This document shows, piece by piece, positions 47,735 through 58,904 of a stretch of 64,000 nucleotides of DNA. The position numbers and the translations under genes are program-made. This stretch comes from Triglochin maritima (lineage: Eukaryota > Streptophyta > Magnoliopsida > Alismatales > Juncaginaceae). The notes beneath the pieces are model-generated. The model saw nothing but the letters and a program-made list of their open reading frames with translations. It was not told the DNA's origin and did not search any database. The stretch is from assembly GCA_963682175.1 (NCBI GenBank), contig OY821793.1:30270391-30334390 (forward strand), read 5' to 3'. Positions within the stretch are counted from its first letter, which is position 1, and each line of letters opens with the position of its first letter.

Positions 47735-48352
47735 ACTTTTCCATCAGAACACAACCAAAAGCAAAGCAACCCACCTCTAGTTGGGTTTAAACAAATTTTC
47801 CATCAGAAACACAACCAAAACACGAGAAGATCAAATTTAGAAGCAAAGCAACCCACCTCTAGTTGGGCTTAAACAAATTTTCCATCAGAAACACAACCAG
47901 AACACGAGAAGATCAAATTTCTAGCAGAAAACTTGCCTCCGGCTGAATTTATACAATTTTTTTTTCCATTAGAACACAACCAAAAAAACAAAACATCAAA
48001 CCATAACCGGAAAACTCACTTCTAGCTTTTCTTAAATAAATTTCCCATCAAAGCACAACCAAAGACATCAATAGATCAAACCTTTACAAGCAAACTCAGA
48101 ACTAGTTGGACTTAAATAAATTCTCCATCAAAACACAACCAAAAATACCAAAACATCAAACCTTTGGCAGTAAACTTAGAACTAGTTGGAGTTAAACAAA
48201 TTTTCAAAAGAAAACACAACCAAAACACCAAAAGCTCAAACCTTTAACTGACCTCTACTATAAGACTTAACAAAATTTCCATCAAATCAGAACCAAAAAC
48301 ACCAAAAGATCAAACCTTTAGCAACAAACTCACCTCTAGTCGAACTTCACCG
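47735..48352 (-). repeat. Tandem repeat, about 8 units of ~79 bp, in the LUH leader intron
   Basis: Units begin near 47738, 47799, 47878, 47965, 48043, 48122, 48202 and 48277. Each has a core close to TTTCCATCAGAACACAACCA, then an AGATCAAACCTTTAGCA-like block, then CTCACCTCTAG-like and TTAAACAAAT-like blocks. Copies differ by many substitutions and small indels, so the array is old. On the transcribed (minus) strand five units contain CTAGAGGTGRG-type sequence resembling a 5' splice site. Confidence 0.88.
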
Positions 48353-49423
48353 CCCACATTCCCGCATCCCCAACCCTGATTTCAAGATCAAGCACTGAAA
48401 ACGCCCAGTCCAACTCCAAAATGAACTCCAAATTGGCAAAACCAAAGTTTCCCCAAATCGAGTTTATCTCCACCAATTCGCGACGAAGAAGTCAACAAAC
48501 GGATCAGAAACAGCAGCAGGAATCGAATTCGAGGTCCGAAGGGGCGATTGGAAGCGCGAATCGGCGGGATCGGAGGCGAGAGGGATCGAAGGGGAAGTGT
48601 GAAATCCAGAAAGTGGGATTTTTTGGGGAGAGAGAAGGAAGGTTAGCGGGTCGCGCCTCGGATGCCGAGCCTGATGGTTCGGGTGGTTTCGGGAGGTTCG
48701 GATCAGCTTTGGGGGATTTGGTTCGGAGGTCGGTCCGGAATCCGTTGGATTTGGATGGACGGCTGGGATTCGGTGTTGGAGGAGTCCCACGCCGTGGAGT
48801 TGGGTCTTTGTGTAGGAAGGAATCAGTCGCGCTTTCTGAGTTTTCTTGTTCATGTTGTTTTCTTGTTCTTCCCAACAAATCCATCCACACACTAACTAAA
48901 CCAAAACATAAGAAAAATAATAATCCACCTTCACTTCACTTCACTTCACTTCACTTCACAAAGCATAATTTGACAAACAGACTACATTTAACTTAAAGCG
49001 TTTAAAGACATACGTGATTAATAAGTAGTGAAGGTTTAGATTTCAGGTGCCACGTGGGTCTAGGGCAGCCACCCGATATGGCGGGAGATGTAGAGTTTCC
49101 CGCCGTTCGTTCCGGTTATTTCTGTTCTAAAATTTTACAATTTTAGAGACTTGTGGAAGAATTTTTATTTTATTTTATTTCATTTCAAAAGCAACAAGAT
49201 GAAAATGCACGTACTGTACTTTAGTATAGTACTCCCATCTTGTTTGCAAGAAAAAAACATAAATATCTCTCTCTAAGACTCTAACTTCACTTTCTCTCTC
49301 ATCTCCAAAGTTGAGTTCACGAATCACTACTCCAACGTCTCTCTCTCTGTGTGTGTGTTTCTTTCCGCCAAGGAAGAGGAAATTAGGGTTAGGGTTTGGA
49401 AGAGAGAGAAAGAGATAATATCG
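48353..49423. promoter_or_regulatory. Divergent LUH / KRP promoter region
   Basis: Non-coding region shared by LUH (leftward) and KRP (rightward). The LUH leader probably covers about 48350-48900. Elements seen: (TTCAC)6 at 48930-48959; a G-box CCACGTGG at 49050-49057; two E2F-type sites, TGGCGGGA (49079-49086) and TTTCCCGC (49096-49103), in opposite orientation; a CT-rich KRP leader (49265-49350) with a TG run; and a double telo-box TTAGGGTTAGGGTTT (49383-49397), 26 bp before the KRP start codon. Long open frames at 48421-48996 show no family features and are read as leader sequence. Confidence 0.65.
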
Positions 49424-51078
49424 ATGGGAAAGTACACGTGGAGGAGGAAGGCGGAGGCGATCGGGGAGGTGTCGAGCCAGCAGGTGGGGCTGGGCGTCCG
49501 GACACGCGCCCGAACTCTGGCCCTCCGCCGCCTGGACCACTCCTACCTCCACCTCCGCACCCGAACCCTCCTCAAGTCCACTCCACACTCCAAAGGTGTC
49601 CAATCCGACGACGGGTCTGCTTCATCTTCATTTGCTATGGTTCAAAGGTGCTGCCTTTTTTGGGGGTAATTTGTGGTTTCTCTCCTTCCCGATTAACTTT
49701 TTATTTTATCTAATATTTTGGTTTCTTCTTTAGGGGGGATTTTGGTTATTACTGTTTGTGTTAAAGTTGGCTTTCTTAGGTGATATTTGGTTGCTCTCGT
49801 TTCTGAAATTTCATATACTCAATGTTGATGTTGGTTATGCTCGTTTGTGATGAAGTTTGTATCCAACTTCGTATTCTAAGTTGGGGTTATTATACCAGAA
49901 AAGGGCTTCCTTTAACCCTTCTGTTTATAATTTTTGGTGGAAATTGTTTTCGTGTTATTTAAAAGCTGTACTTTTGGGAAATTAAGCTAGTCTAACGTAT
50001 GTTGATTGATGATGATTTCCTGCATCTTGTAGTTTCGATACTGGTTTGTGTTGGTGGTTTGTGAACGTCATAGTCTTTATACTGAAAATTGCCTTCGGTA
50101 TGTTGTGAAGTGTCGTGTGTGTTGATGAAGTAACTTTCTCCTTTCAGGGCCTATCCGAAAGAGAATCCAGTACCTCTTGGTCGTGAATATCTGTTTGGTG
50201 AAACTTTGAGGGAAATGAAACTTTGTTAATTTAATGATTCTGCCCCTTTTCTTTCTGCTTCAGATATTACTTCGTTGCATACATGTGAACTGCAAAAAAA
50301 TCTGTGTGATTACTGATTAGGCTATTTATTTGTTTCTCATTTGTTTGTTTTTCTGAATGTCCCCTCCATTTATCTTGTATTTGGTACCTTCCTTTGTCAT
50401 GAGTTTGTCTTAACTTCATGGTTTGATGCTGATGGCCTTGAAATGGGTGTTTGTATACATTTTCTAATCCTTTGGTAGAGGTCTTGTTATTTCGTCACGT
50501 TGGAAAGATAGATCAAGATAGATCGACCGACCGTGATGTTTCCATTAGATTAGTGACATATTGTTGTTCATGCTCACAATTGTTTTGGTGAACTCTGGCT
50601 GATTCTTTCACATATGTTACTAATTTTGAGACGTGCCTTTGATCAAAATGATGATTTATTGTACTTAGGGATCTACGAGAAACTACACCTTGCAGTTCAT
50701 TACGCAATCCAGAAACAATAAAACCCCCTGGGTCTACCACTCGCCAGAGCAGCTCCAACGCCGTGAACAGGGAGATGCTGAACACCGGGTTCAGAGTTTT
50801 ACCCACAACTATTGAAATGGATGAGTTCTTTACTGGGGCCGAGCAACATCACCAGAGAGATTTTGTGGAGAAGTATGTTTCCCTGCTCTTTATTTCTTTC
50901 TTACCTTTGTATCCTTATAAGTCTCTATGTTTCATCTGATTATTATGAATGTTGCTTTATCTTATATCAATCTCTTCCATTCTTGTTTTGGTATGTTTGC
51001 AGATACAACTACGATCCAGTGCATGATTGTCCACTCCCTGGAAGATATGAGTGGGTGAAGCTGAAAACTAGGACTTGA
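49424..51078 (+). CDS. KRP: KRP/ICK cyclin-dependent kinase inhibitor
   Basis: A plant Kip-related protein: a nuclear inhibitor of cyclin-CDK complexes that restrains division. Proposed exons 49424-49647, 50669-50872 and 51003-51078 give 167 aa with phases agreeing (CAAAG/gtgctg joins G/GATCTACG). N-terminus: MGKYTWRRKAEAIGE, then VGLGVRTRARTLAL and YLHLRTRTLL, matching KRP motifs. The middle carries the LRETTPCSS motif. The C-terminal CDK/cyclin-binding domain is FFTGAEQHHQRDFVEKYNYD then PVHDCPLPGRYEWVKL. An alternative exon 1 donor (GGGG/gtaatt, ending near 49668) is stronger and also in phase. A possible small exon at 50148 is not needed. At 167 aa the protein is shorter than Arabidopsis KRPs (about 190-290), mostly through a reduced middle. 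Which KRP subgroup it belongs to is not decided. Confidence 0.92.
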
Positions 51079-51465
51079 ACCACGTCTTGGACCTCTGTGC
51101 TCTGTATCTTCTCCATTGATCTCTGCCCTATATTTTCAGAGGAAAAGGGATTGATGGTGATGATTTTTCCTTAACTAACCGTTGTAAAGTTGGAAGAGAA
51201 GAACAGAGGTGCCAACAACTAATCTATAATCTTATTAAGTAGTCTTGTAGTAGTAGTATTTTTGAATAAATAAGTAGTCTGTAGTAGTAGTGTACAGAGC
51301 TGATGTTAACACCTAACCCCAAGTGACCTTTGTTCATCTAACAGATCCTTTGGGTTTGAGGGGGTTCTATCATCTCTTTCACATTTTAAGCTAATGCTGG
51401 TAATCCCAATCATGTAAAGGAGAGTATTGGGATCCGAGGAGGACACCCATCATTATCTTTGTAGT
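51079..51465. other. 3' UTR of KRP and spacer
   Basis: Likely 3' UTR with TAGTAGTAG-rich sequence near 51250-51300. No other gene. Confidence 0.45.
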
Positions 51466-51870
51466 CCTTGAGGGCATTCCCCCACACGCCCGGTCATCCC
51501 TGATTGGGTCGTCGACCAATATTTTTTTGATTTTTTTTTGTTTTGATTTTTGTTTTGATTTTTTTAATTTTTTGGTTTGAGTTTTTTTTGAAAATACGTT
51601 TTATAATTGTTTTGATTTTTTAGATTTTTTTTTTAAATTTTTTTAATTTTTTACCAAGATGGACCTCGAAATGATGTGGAGTAGAGAGATAGGTTGTTGT
51701 GGGTTGTGGTTAAGATGTGAATAGTATAGGAAAGAGAAGAAAGTTGGTTGAGGAAAGAGAAAGTTGATGTGGAAGAGAGAGAAAACTGATTTTGAAGAGA
51801 GAGAGAGAGCTGATGACCGGGTCGTCCAGGTCATGGTTAGTGATGGTCTGATGGAACTCATCTCAGGAAA
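51466..51870. mobile_element. Possible Harbinger-type MITE
   Basis: The left part GAGGGCATTCCCCCACACGC then CCCGGTCATCC, with the right part GATGACCGGGTCGTCC, forms an inverted repeat (CCCGGTCATC / GATGACCGGG). Between them lies a T-rich stretch of TTTTGATTTT words (51525-51650) and a GA-rich stretch. GC-rich ends next to CCAAT and a T-rich interior recall the Harbinger fragments at 40644 and 63000. Boundaries and target duplication are uncertain. Confidence 0.4.
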
Positions 51871-52199
51871 TAAATGAAAGTGACCCCTGTGTTTTAGTTT
51901 TCTGTACTGATTATGTGTCACTAACTCCTCTGTCTGCCATTATTTTGGAGTGAGTGCTTCCATATCTTGAAGCGCGTGGAAGCCTGAAGCCTCTTGCAAC
52001 CTTAGTTATTATCTTAGTTAATAGTTATTGGTGCTAGCGGGTCTTCTTTTGAATATCGTGGCAGAAGTCTTTATTTTGTTTATGTATGTATATTTTAGAA
52101 AAATGATTGTTAGACGTCTTTGCTGATTGTCTATTTTATCAATATTTATTTTAAAATTTCTCACCATTTATGCGTCGGTTCCATTCCAAATGCAGTTTT

Positions 52200-52830
52200 A
52201 AATACTTCTAATACTCTCTCGTCATCAATCAAGTAGTTGTTGTAGACGGTGACGGGAGGAAAAGAATGACGAGAGTAATGGCGAACTCGAAGATGACAAT
52301 AGAGTTTTGGGAAGTAGTGTGGATGTGGGAGGTTTGGGGTTGTGAATGTGTGAATAAAGCATACTTGTGGTGCCTAATTACGTGGAGAAATCAGATGCTC
52401 GATAAATTTAGGTCATTAACTCTTAAATTTCAATTCAGAATTCCCCTTAGATGGTGGTCAAGTACTTGGATTACATCAATTTTTGGATTTCAATTCAGTA
52501 ATGGACACAATCTGGACGTGAATGGACACAATCTGGACAAACTATAGATAATCATTTTGGACACACGAATTGACACAATCTAGTCAATCTGAACACATCT
52601 GGATATATTTTGGACACAATCTGGACAAACTCTAAACACTTTTTGAACTCTAATCACTTTTTGAATATATTTAAACATGGATACGAGCCAGTTTAAAATT
52701 TGTGTATTCTGTTTGTTTGTTTTTTTGAAAATCCATTTTGTTCGTAAACAAGATCTTTCTTCTTTTATCGAAAATCACAATTTATTAATAATTTAAAGAA
52801 TCCAAAAATCATGATTTTTTTAAGGTAACC
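52200..52830. repeat. TGGACA-rich dispersed repeat, copy 2
   Basis: The left shoulder AGTTGTTGTAGACGGTGACG (near 52234), the array of TGGACACAATCTGGAC-type words (52500-52640) and the right shoulder AATCACAATTTATTAATAAT (near 52772) appear in the same order and orientation as in 6990-7390. This copy has about 200 extra bases between the left shoulder and the array. Confidence 0.7.
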
Positions 52831-53816
52831 CCGTTTTTGCTTCCACGATGGTGCAGACGTCTTAGCCAGACGTCCGAGTCGGAAAAAAAAATCTGTCTCT
52901 GTTACTTCGCCTGATCTAGGTGTTTCGCCAGACATTTTTGTGGTGTTGGTACTAGGAATGTTAGTAAAACTGAGTCAAAAATCTTGTTTAAAGACACATG
53001 ACGATATGAGTATTAAATATATTGTTAAAGGCAATTTTGTAATTTCAAGGAGCGATTTAAGTTGTTTTAGGAAGAAGTAGTTTCCTATTTTTTTTTTTAT
53101 AGAAGCCCGCCGGACTTTTTGCAGTGCGCCGCTGCATTAGATTCTTCTTGACATTGGATGCTGTAAGATTTGATTTGGTGTCGTGGACACATCTGTTTTC
53201 TCGACAAGAGCTGTCGGATGACACCATCACATTAAATCCACATGTTCGTCACCTTCTGGTCTGGTGCCATTTTCCGAATCTTTTCCAGATATAGTCACTT
53301 GATCAGTGGTTAGGATTGTGCACATGTTTGGCAAAAATCTGAGGAAAAAAAACGTCTTAAGTGTTTATAATCATATCATATATATTCTTTTGCTTGCAAA
53401 GTGTTACTAATCTGATTGTAAACAGGATGACCAGTGTTGCCCGAGCGTTTCGATTCAGTCACTCTTGGTTGCTGGGGCATGATTTGGACAAATTCTCCCC
53501 AGATTCTTTCTTGAAACATGATTTTTGCTTCTTTATTACAATTTAAGATTGAACCAATTCAAACCATTACTTCTCAGTAAATAGAACAAAAGAATTCGAT
53601 CTCACCATATATAATATAATATATATGAGGTATGTTGTGTGTCGTGGGACGTTTGGGCCTGATGAGAAGATCTGGCCCACTTGTACCAAATCCAGTTGCA
53701 AACTCTAGTCTTCTTTTTGTAAGTGCGTAAAAAGTAAAAGGACGGTTCTACCCTTTTTTATTAGAAACCAAAAAAAGGAGACCATTTTTTGTGTGAGAAA
53801 TCAAAGAGAAGAGGCC
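52831..53816. other. Upstream region of the BRCA1/BARD1-type gene
   Basis: No coding exon recognised. The last ~100 bp before 53817 should be promoter and leader. An E2F-like TTTCCCGC occurs in intron 1 (near 53992), not upstream. Confidence 0.45.
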
Positions 53817-56800
53817 ATGATGGAAGCTAGTGAGGAGATTATTGGGAGCGAAATCATGAAGGAATGCCTTCAACACCTGAAGAAGCTGCACCTCCAATTC
53901 ACATGCCCCCAATGGTAGTAATCACTCGCTTACTTTCACTTTAGGGTTTTCACTTCCGCTTTTTTATATATATATATTTTAAAAAAATCTTTTTTCCCGC
54001 ACAATTTTGAATTTCAATTTTAATATGTTATGGGGTTGGAGTTCGTTTGGTTTTATGTTAGAAAGGTCGAAATACAAAGATATCAAAAGCAAAAAAAAAA
54101 AAAGGTTGAAACCAAGAAGAGTTCAGTTTACGCTAACTATGTGAAATTCTGAGTTTCGCTCGAACCCCTCCATGTAACTACCAATAATTGGTTATATACC
54201 TTTTACTTTGCGTAATGCGAGACTTAGATCATATGTTGGTTTGAGTCCTCATAGCTCAATCTAGCATCTTAAATACTTTCTTGACACAAATTGTCATGTT
54301 GTATTGTATGATGTATCTTTAAGCCCTATGTCTTTACATTTTCCATTACCAATCAATAAAATGTTTACCACTTTCAAAAAACCCATACAAACCTTCATTT
54401 TGAACAATATAAAAGTGAACGTTCAACATATACTTTGGTTGGACTATGTTTCCATCAGATGTTGCAAATTGAGTTGAGACTAGTAGGTTGTGAAAATAAA
54501 CTTTTCTTGAAATGTATTATGCGAAGTAGTTTTCTTGCTTCATGAAGTCCAGGCTTTGATCTTCCCGTCCTGAAGTTCTTCGGCAATGTTGTGCATTCAT
54601 ACCTTTCCTCAATTGAAAACTACATGTTTACATTCAAAGGAAAACAAACCACACTCATGCAGTGTTTAAAAGTAGCAAATTTATTGTTGTAGTTTTGACT
54701 TGTCCTGGTTAAGCAGTATATATTTTTTGGTGAGAAGAAATCTTAGTAGCAGAGCGTTTCTATTATTTTTCACAGCTTAGAATTTCTCGACCACCCAAAG
54801 TTACTCCCTTGTGATCATATATGCTGCAGGTACGTACATAATCTACTCTGTTTCTTTTTCGTATTTTATGGTTTCCTCGACAAAGTTTGTTAATTTTCCG
54901 TCAGCTCGTTCATCTTCTACAGCTCCTGCATTGTAGCCTCTGTGGGTAACGCAAGGAGGTGTCCAACTTGTAATATATCATTTCCCAGTGAAGGTATCTT
55001 TCTTTTTTTCCCAACAAATCTGCAACCAACTTTGCTCATGGTCTCTAAAGTAATTCTTTTCAGAAGTGAGATGCATACCGCACATCGAAACAATAATTAC
55101 TACAATTAAAAGCTTGGATGCTATTTTCGCTGCTGCAGTTATCCAGTCCAGATCGCAATCCAATACACCTGGTGAGAACAACTGTGCTGGATTATTTATT
55201 GAGTTAAACAATTCATTTCATTACTGATCTTCATAATGTCACGTGTCTATAATTGAATGGTGACGTGTTCATCAATTTGTTTGTAGGTAAAAGTTGTCCA
55301 TATACAACTCCAGGACCAGATAGTTCCGATGTTGGAGAGAAAATGAAAACGGGAATGAACCCTTCTAATCAAAAGCTACCCTACATCTACATGCAATCCT
55401 GCAATGCTGCTGTAGAGAACATCCAGCTCAAACAAGAACCTTGTGATGAACAACACGTTGATGTTAGATACCCATCCAACCATAAAAGAGCTCATGTAAT
55501 GTAATTCTAAGTCAAGCATCTATTCAAACCATAAACCCACGCACATGACTCTTTATCTTGAAAGTTGGGTCGCTATCTTATTGTTTGCAAGGAAAACACA
55601 TCCTTCATTACAATCTTGTTACTATATATCTTATTGTTTCTGCTAGTACCATGCCCATAATAAAGCTAATTATGGTCTAGAAATCGCAACAGATATCTAT
55701 GAGTTATTAAGATACATGTAGATAAATGCTTAGTCTTGACATATCATACACATAAGTATTGGGTTTTGCTTATGGGGTAGAAATGTTATCGTCCTTTTAA
55801 ATGAAACTTAGAAAGAAACTCTCTACCAACTGTTGAGGATTTTGCAATGAGAAATGTGGAAGATCTTCTCCCTTTTCACCTAAAATTTTAGTCTTGACTG
55901 AAGGTTACTAGACACGATGATGCAAATCCTTGAAACCTACTAACTTCTTTTGTTTTGAGGATCAAAATATCATAAGGTCTTTACTTTCTTAAGCCGTTGC
56001 CAACATGATACCTCTAATATTTTCAGCTCTGCATAGTTGGTTGTGTTTTTCAAAATATCATATTAAGACAAGAATCATTTCATTTGTATTTCTTTTGACG
56101 CAGGAAGAACCCCTAGCTAGCAGCAATTCTGCTGAAAAGTCATGTGATCGTATTGTAGAACGGGTGAGATGCCAGACTGAAGATCCACCCGTTAGAGAAG
56201 AAAAAAGACGTAAGTTAAATTTGGAAGTTGACAGCAGCAGAACTTCAGAAAAAGATTCAAATTTAAGTAGTGGCATTGATGGTCTTGACGAAACCATTGT
56301 CACGCTTATCTCTAAATCTGAACCGAAACATTCAGATGACACATCTGCAATGGTATGCGTGTTTTGCAAATCTCCTTGGACATCCAAGGTAAATTCTTCA
56401 TACACAATAGTTATGTTTGGAGTTTATACTCTGAGGTGCAGAAAACTGCAGGAGATCTGTTTATCAGCATCCTACTCTTTTAATCTGTAACTGCATCAGC
56501 ATTAAGAAAAAAATATTTATCATTAAGCAAAATTATCTTCTCCTATTTGTCCTGCAAAATATCTTGTACTCAGGATATTTTCTTGATGCCAGTGTTCATT
56601 TTCTTTGTTATCAGGATCTGGGACCTATGCTACATATTTGTAATAGAAGATTTGTAGATGATGATCAATCTATGACATCAAATGTCAAGCATGTCCATAG
56701 AAGTTGCTTTAACTGGTAGGCTTGGCTTCTTTGGAAAATGCAGGGTTTCATAGACAAGAAAGGAAGCCAATTAACTTAGTGTCATCTTTCAGCTGGAAAC

Positions 56801-58904
56801 ACAGTGTCTAACTTAGTTTTTTTGTGTGCTGATATAATATAGGCAATCATTCAAGTATGTAGTCTATTTTGTATTCTGATGTTTTGAGCTTGTGAATAAA
56901 TTCATGTTTGTCACCTTGATGGATTGAATTGCAATCCTACCATAGTGATGATCTCAGTCTTTCTGCATTTATTGGATGTAGAACACTGAGGTCAACATTG
57001 ATACTGCTTGTATAAATTCCAATTGATAGAAAGTGATAAGCTTGCATACCATTGCATAAAGCAGTCTTTGCAAGTTGGAACTAGTGTGTCTAATCTGACA
57101 TCTTGTGAAGTAATTTTTGTTGGACAGCGTTAACACATCCTTGACCCTGTATTGATGATTTTGTTACCTTTTAAATTTCAGGGCACCGCGAATCTACTTT
57201 GTCGGGGATACTATTAAAAATTTTGAAGCGGAAATATCTCGTGCTTCAAAAATCAAATGTAGCAAGTGTGGAAAGAAAGGAGCAGCTCTTGGGTGCTATG
57301 TCAAGCATTGTCGGAGGAGCTATCATGTTCCTTGTGCACTTGAGATTCCCAAATGCCGGTGGGACGGTGTGAGCTTTCAACTTCTAAGACAGTGCCCTGT
57401 TCATAATGAGATGTGCAACTTCCTTCGCTTTTATCGCTTTTTTTATTTAAATATTTTAGTTTAATTTCCTTTTTTGTTCTTCTGCAGGAAAATTACTTGT
57501 TCCTTTGTCTTGCGCATATTTCACATCCTTTCCCAAATGACAGATCCAAGACGGAAAGGAAAGTGAAGCATGTAGATTCTTTAATCAAATTGTATGGACT
57601 TTGATCTTCTCTATTTTGGTTATGCTAGTTAGCATAAGCTGCATACTGTGTGCAACTCTAGATTTCTAGTTCATTCCCAATGAAATTGCTCTTTATCTTT
57701 TGATGTTCTTTTGTTAAATTCTTTGTCATTCGAAAATTCTCAGAGACTCCTCCGAAACACCAGAAATTAGTAGTCCTATGACACAACAATGTGACTTCTC
57801 AAGATCTGCTGTTGATATCCGTATCACCAGAGAATTGGTCTTATGTGGGTCTTCTCTCTCAGCTGTGGAAAATGTAAGTCTTGACACGCTGCAATTAAAC
57901 GTCGTGGTTTTGATTTCCTGTGTCACTGACTTTCTTCGTGAGATCGTGTGACGTCTTGAAGTTATAAAGCATTTCTCTATAATTCAGGTTCTACTGGAAA
58001 AGTTTGCAAAAATTACAGGGGCTACAATATCAAACAGATGGAGTCAAAATGTCACGCACGTCGTTACGTGGACTGACGAGCTTGGTGGTTGCAAAAGAAC
58101 AAATAAGTTTCTGATGGCCATTTTAAACGGCAATTGGATTCTCAGCATAGACTGTGAGTTCATTCATTGTTTAAGGAGCTTTGATTGGTCATGAGATCAT
58201 GTTTTGCTAATTGATAATGACTGGTTGACATGTTGTGAGCTTGTGTTGCATTGCTTAGGGATGAAGGCATGTTTGGAGTGTAAGGATCTTGTTGATGAAA
58301 AGCACTATGAGATCAACCATGACATTCATGGATTCTTTGATGGTCCCAGAATTGGAAGAATGAGAAAAATGGAAAAGGTCTTCCCCACTTTCTCCTTAGC
58401 ATGCACATGCAAAAGCAAAATCAGGAAAAAGGCACATGATATCATTTATATCGTTTTAATTATCACCCATGCGTTATACTTCCCTTTCTTACAGTTCACA
58501 GATTATTTTTCTTTAACTACATTATTGTGGTTATATGATTTCGTTGTTGAGGGTGACATTTTCAGGCACCGGCACTATTCAGCGGATTAAGCTTTTACTT
58601 CAATGGCCGGTTCTTGCCTTCCACGACGGATTTACTTGAAGACTTGATATCAATTGGAGGTGGTACAGTCATAAAGGATGCTGACATGTTGAACCATCTC
58701 AAGAAAACTTTGCTTCCAACATCGTATGTAGTTTATAGTGTAGATGCACTTGATCAGCACGACGAGATGGATTGCTCGGAGCTTATAAAGAAGAGATTTG
58801 AAGTAGCAGAAGTTATTGCAAGTGACTACGGCTGTGAGGTTGTTCCTTCTATGTCGATTCTTGATTCAATTGCAGCCTGCAGACTTCAGCCTCTGGTCTG
58901 TTGA
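53817..58904 (+). CDS. BRCA1/BARD1-type protein: RING, ePHD, tandem BRCT
   Basis: A nuclear ubiquitin-ligase-type protein of the plant BRCA1/BARD1 family, acting in DNA repair (BRCA1) or meristem gene control (BARD1). 13 exons: 53817-53914, 54776-54829, 54923-54993, 55064-55171, 55287-55495, 56104-56388, 56615-56715, 57182-57368, 57488-57591, 57744-57873, 57988-58153, 58259-58377 and 58566-58904. They total 657 codons. The N-terminal RING (about 30-70) has TCPQC, PCDHICCSSCIVAS and RRCPTC. The ePHD (about 270-400) has VCVFCKSPW, HVHRSCFNWAPRIYFVGD, CSKCGKKGAALGCYVKHCRR and SYHVPCALEIPKCRWDG. Two BRCT domains (about 435-656) have LVLCGSSLSAVENVLL, NVTHVVTWTDELGGCKRTNK and SILDSIAACRLQPLVC. The RING spacing and first BRCT look closer to BRCA1, but the length (656 aa) is nearer BARD1, so I give no symbol. 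Exon 5 to 6 joining is the least certain junction. Confidence 0.93.

Noticed and set aside
48421..48996. 191-codon plus-strand frame, with overlapping 142- and 128-codon minus-strand frames
   Set aside because: It lies in the expected LUH 5' leader, is Gly/Arg-rich by GC composition, and matches no family I know. Frames overlap on both strands, typical of GC-rich leader DNA.
50148..50197. Possible extra KRP exon
   Set aside because: A good acceptor exists, but no donor gives the phase needed by the next exon without a poor splice site; direct joining of the flanking exons works.
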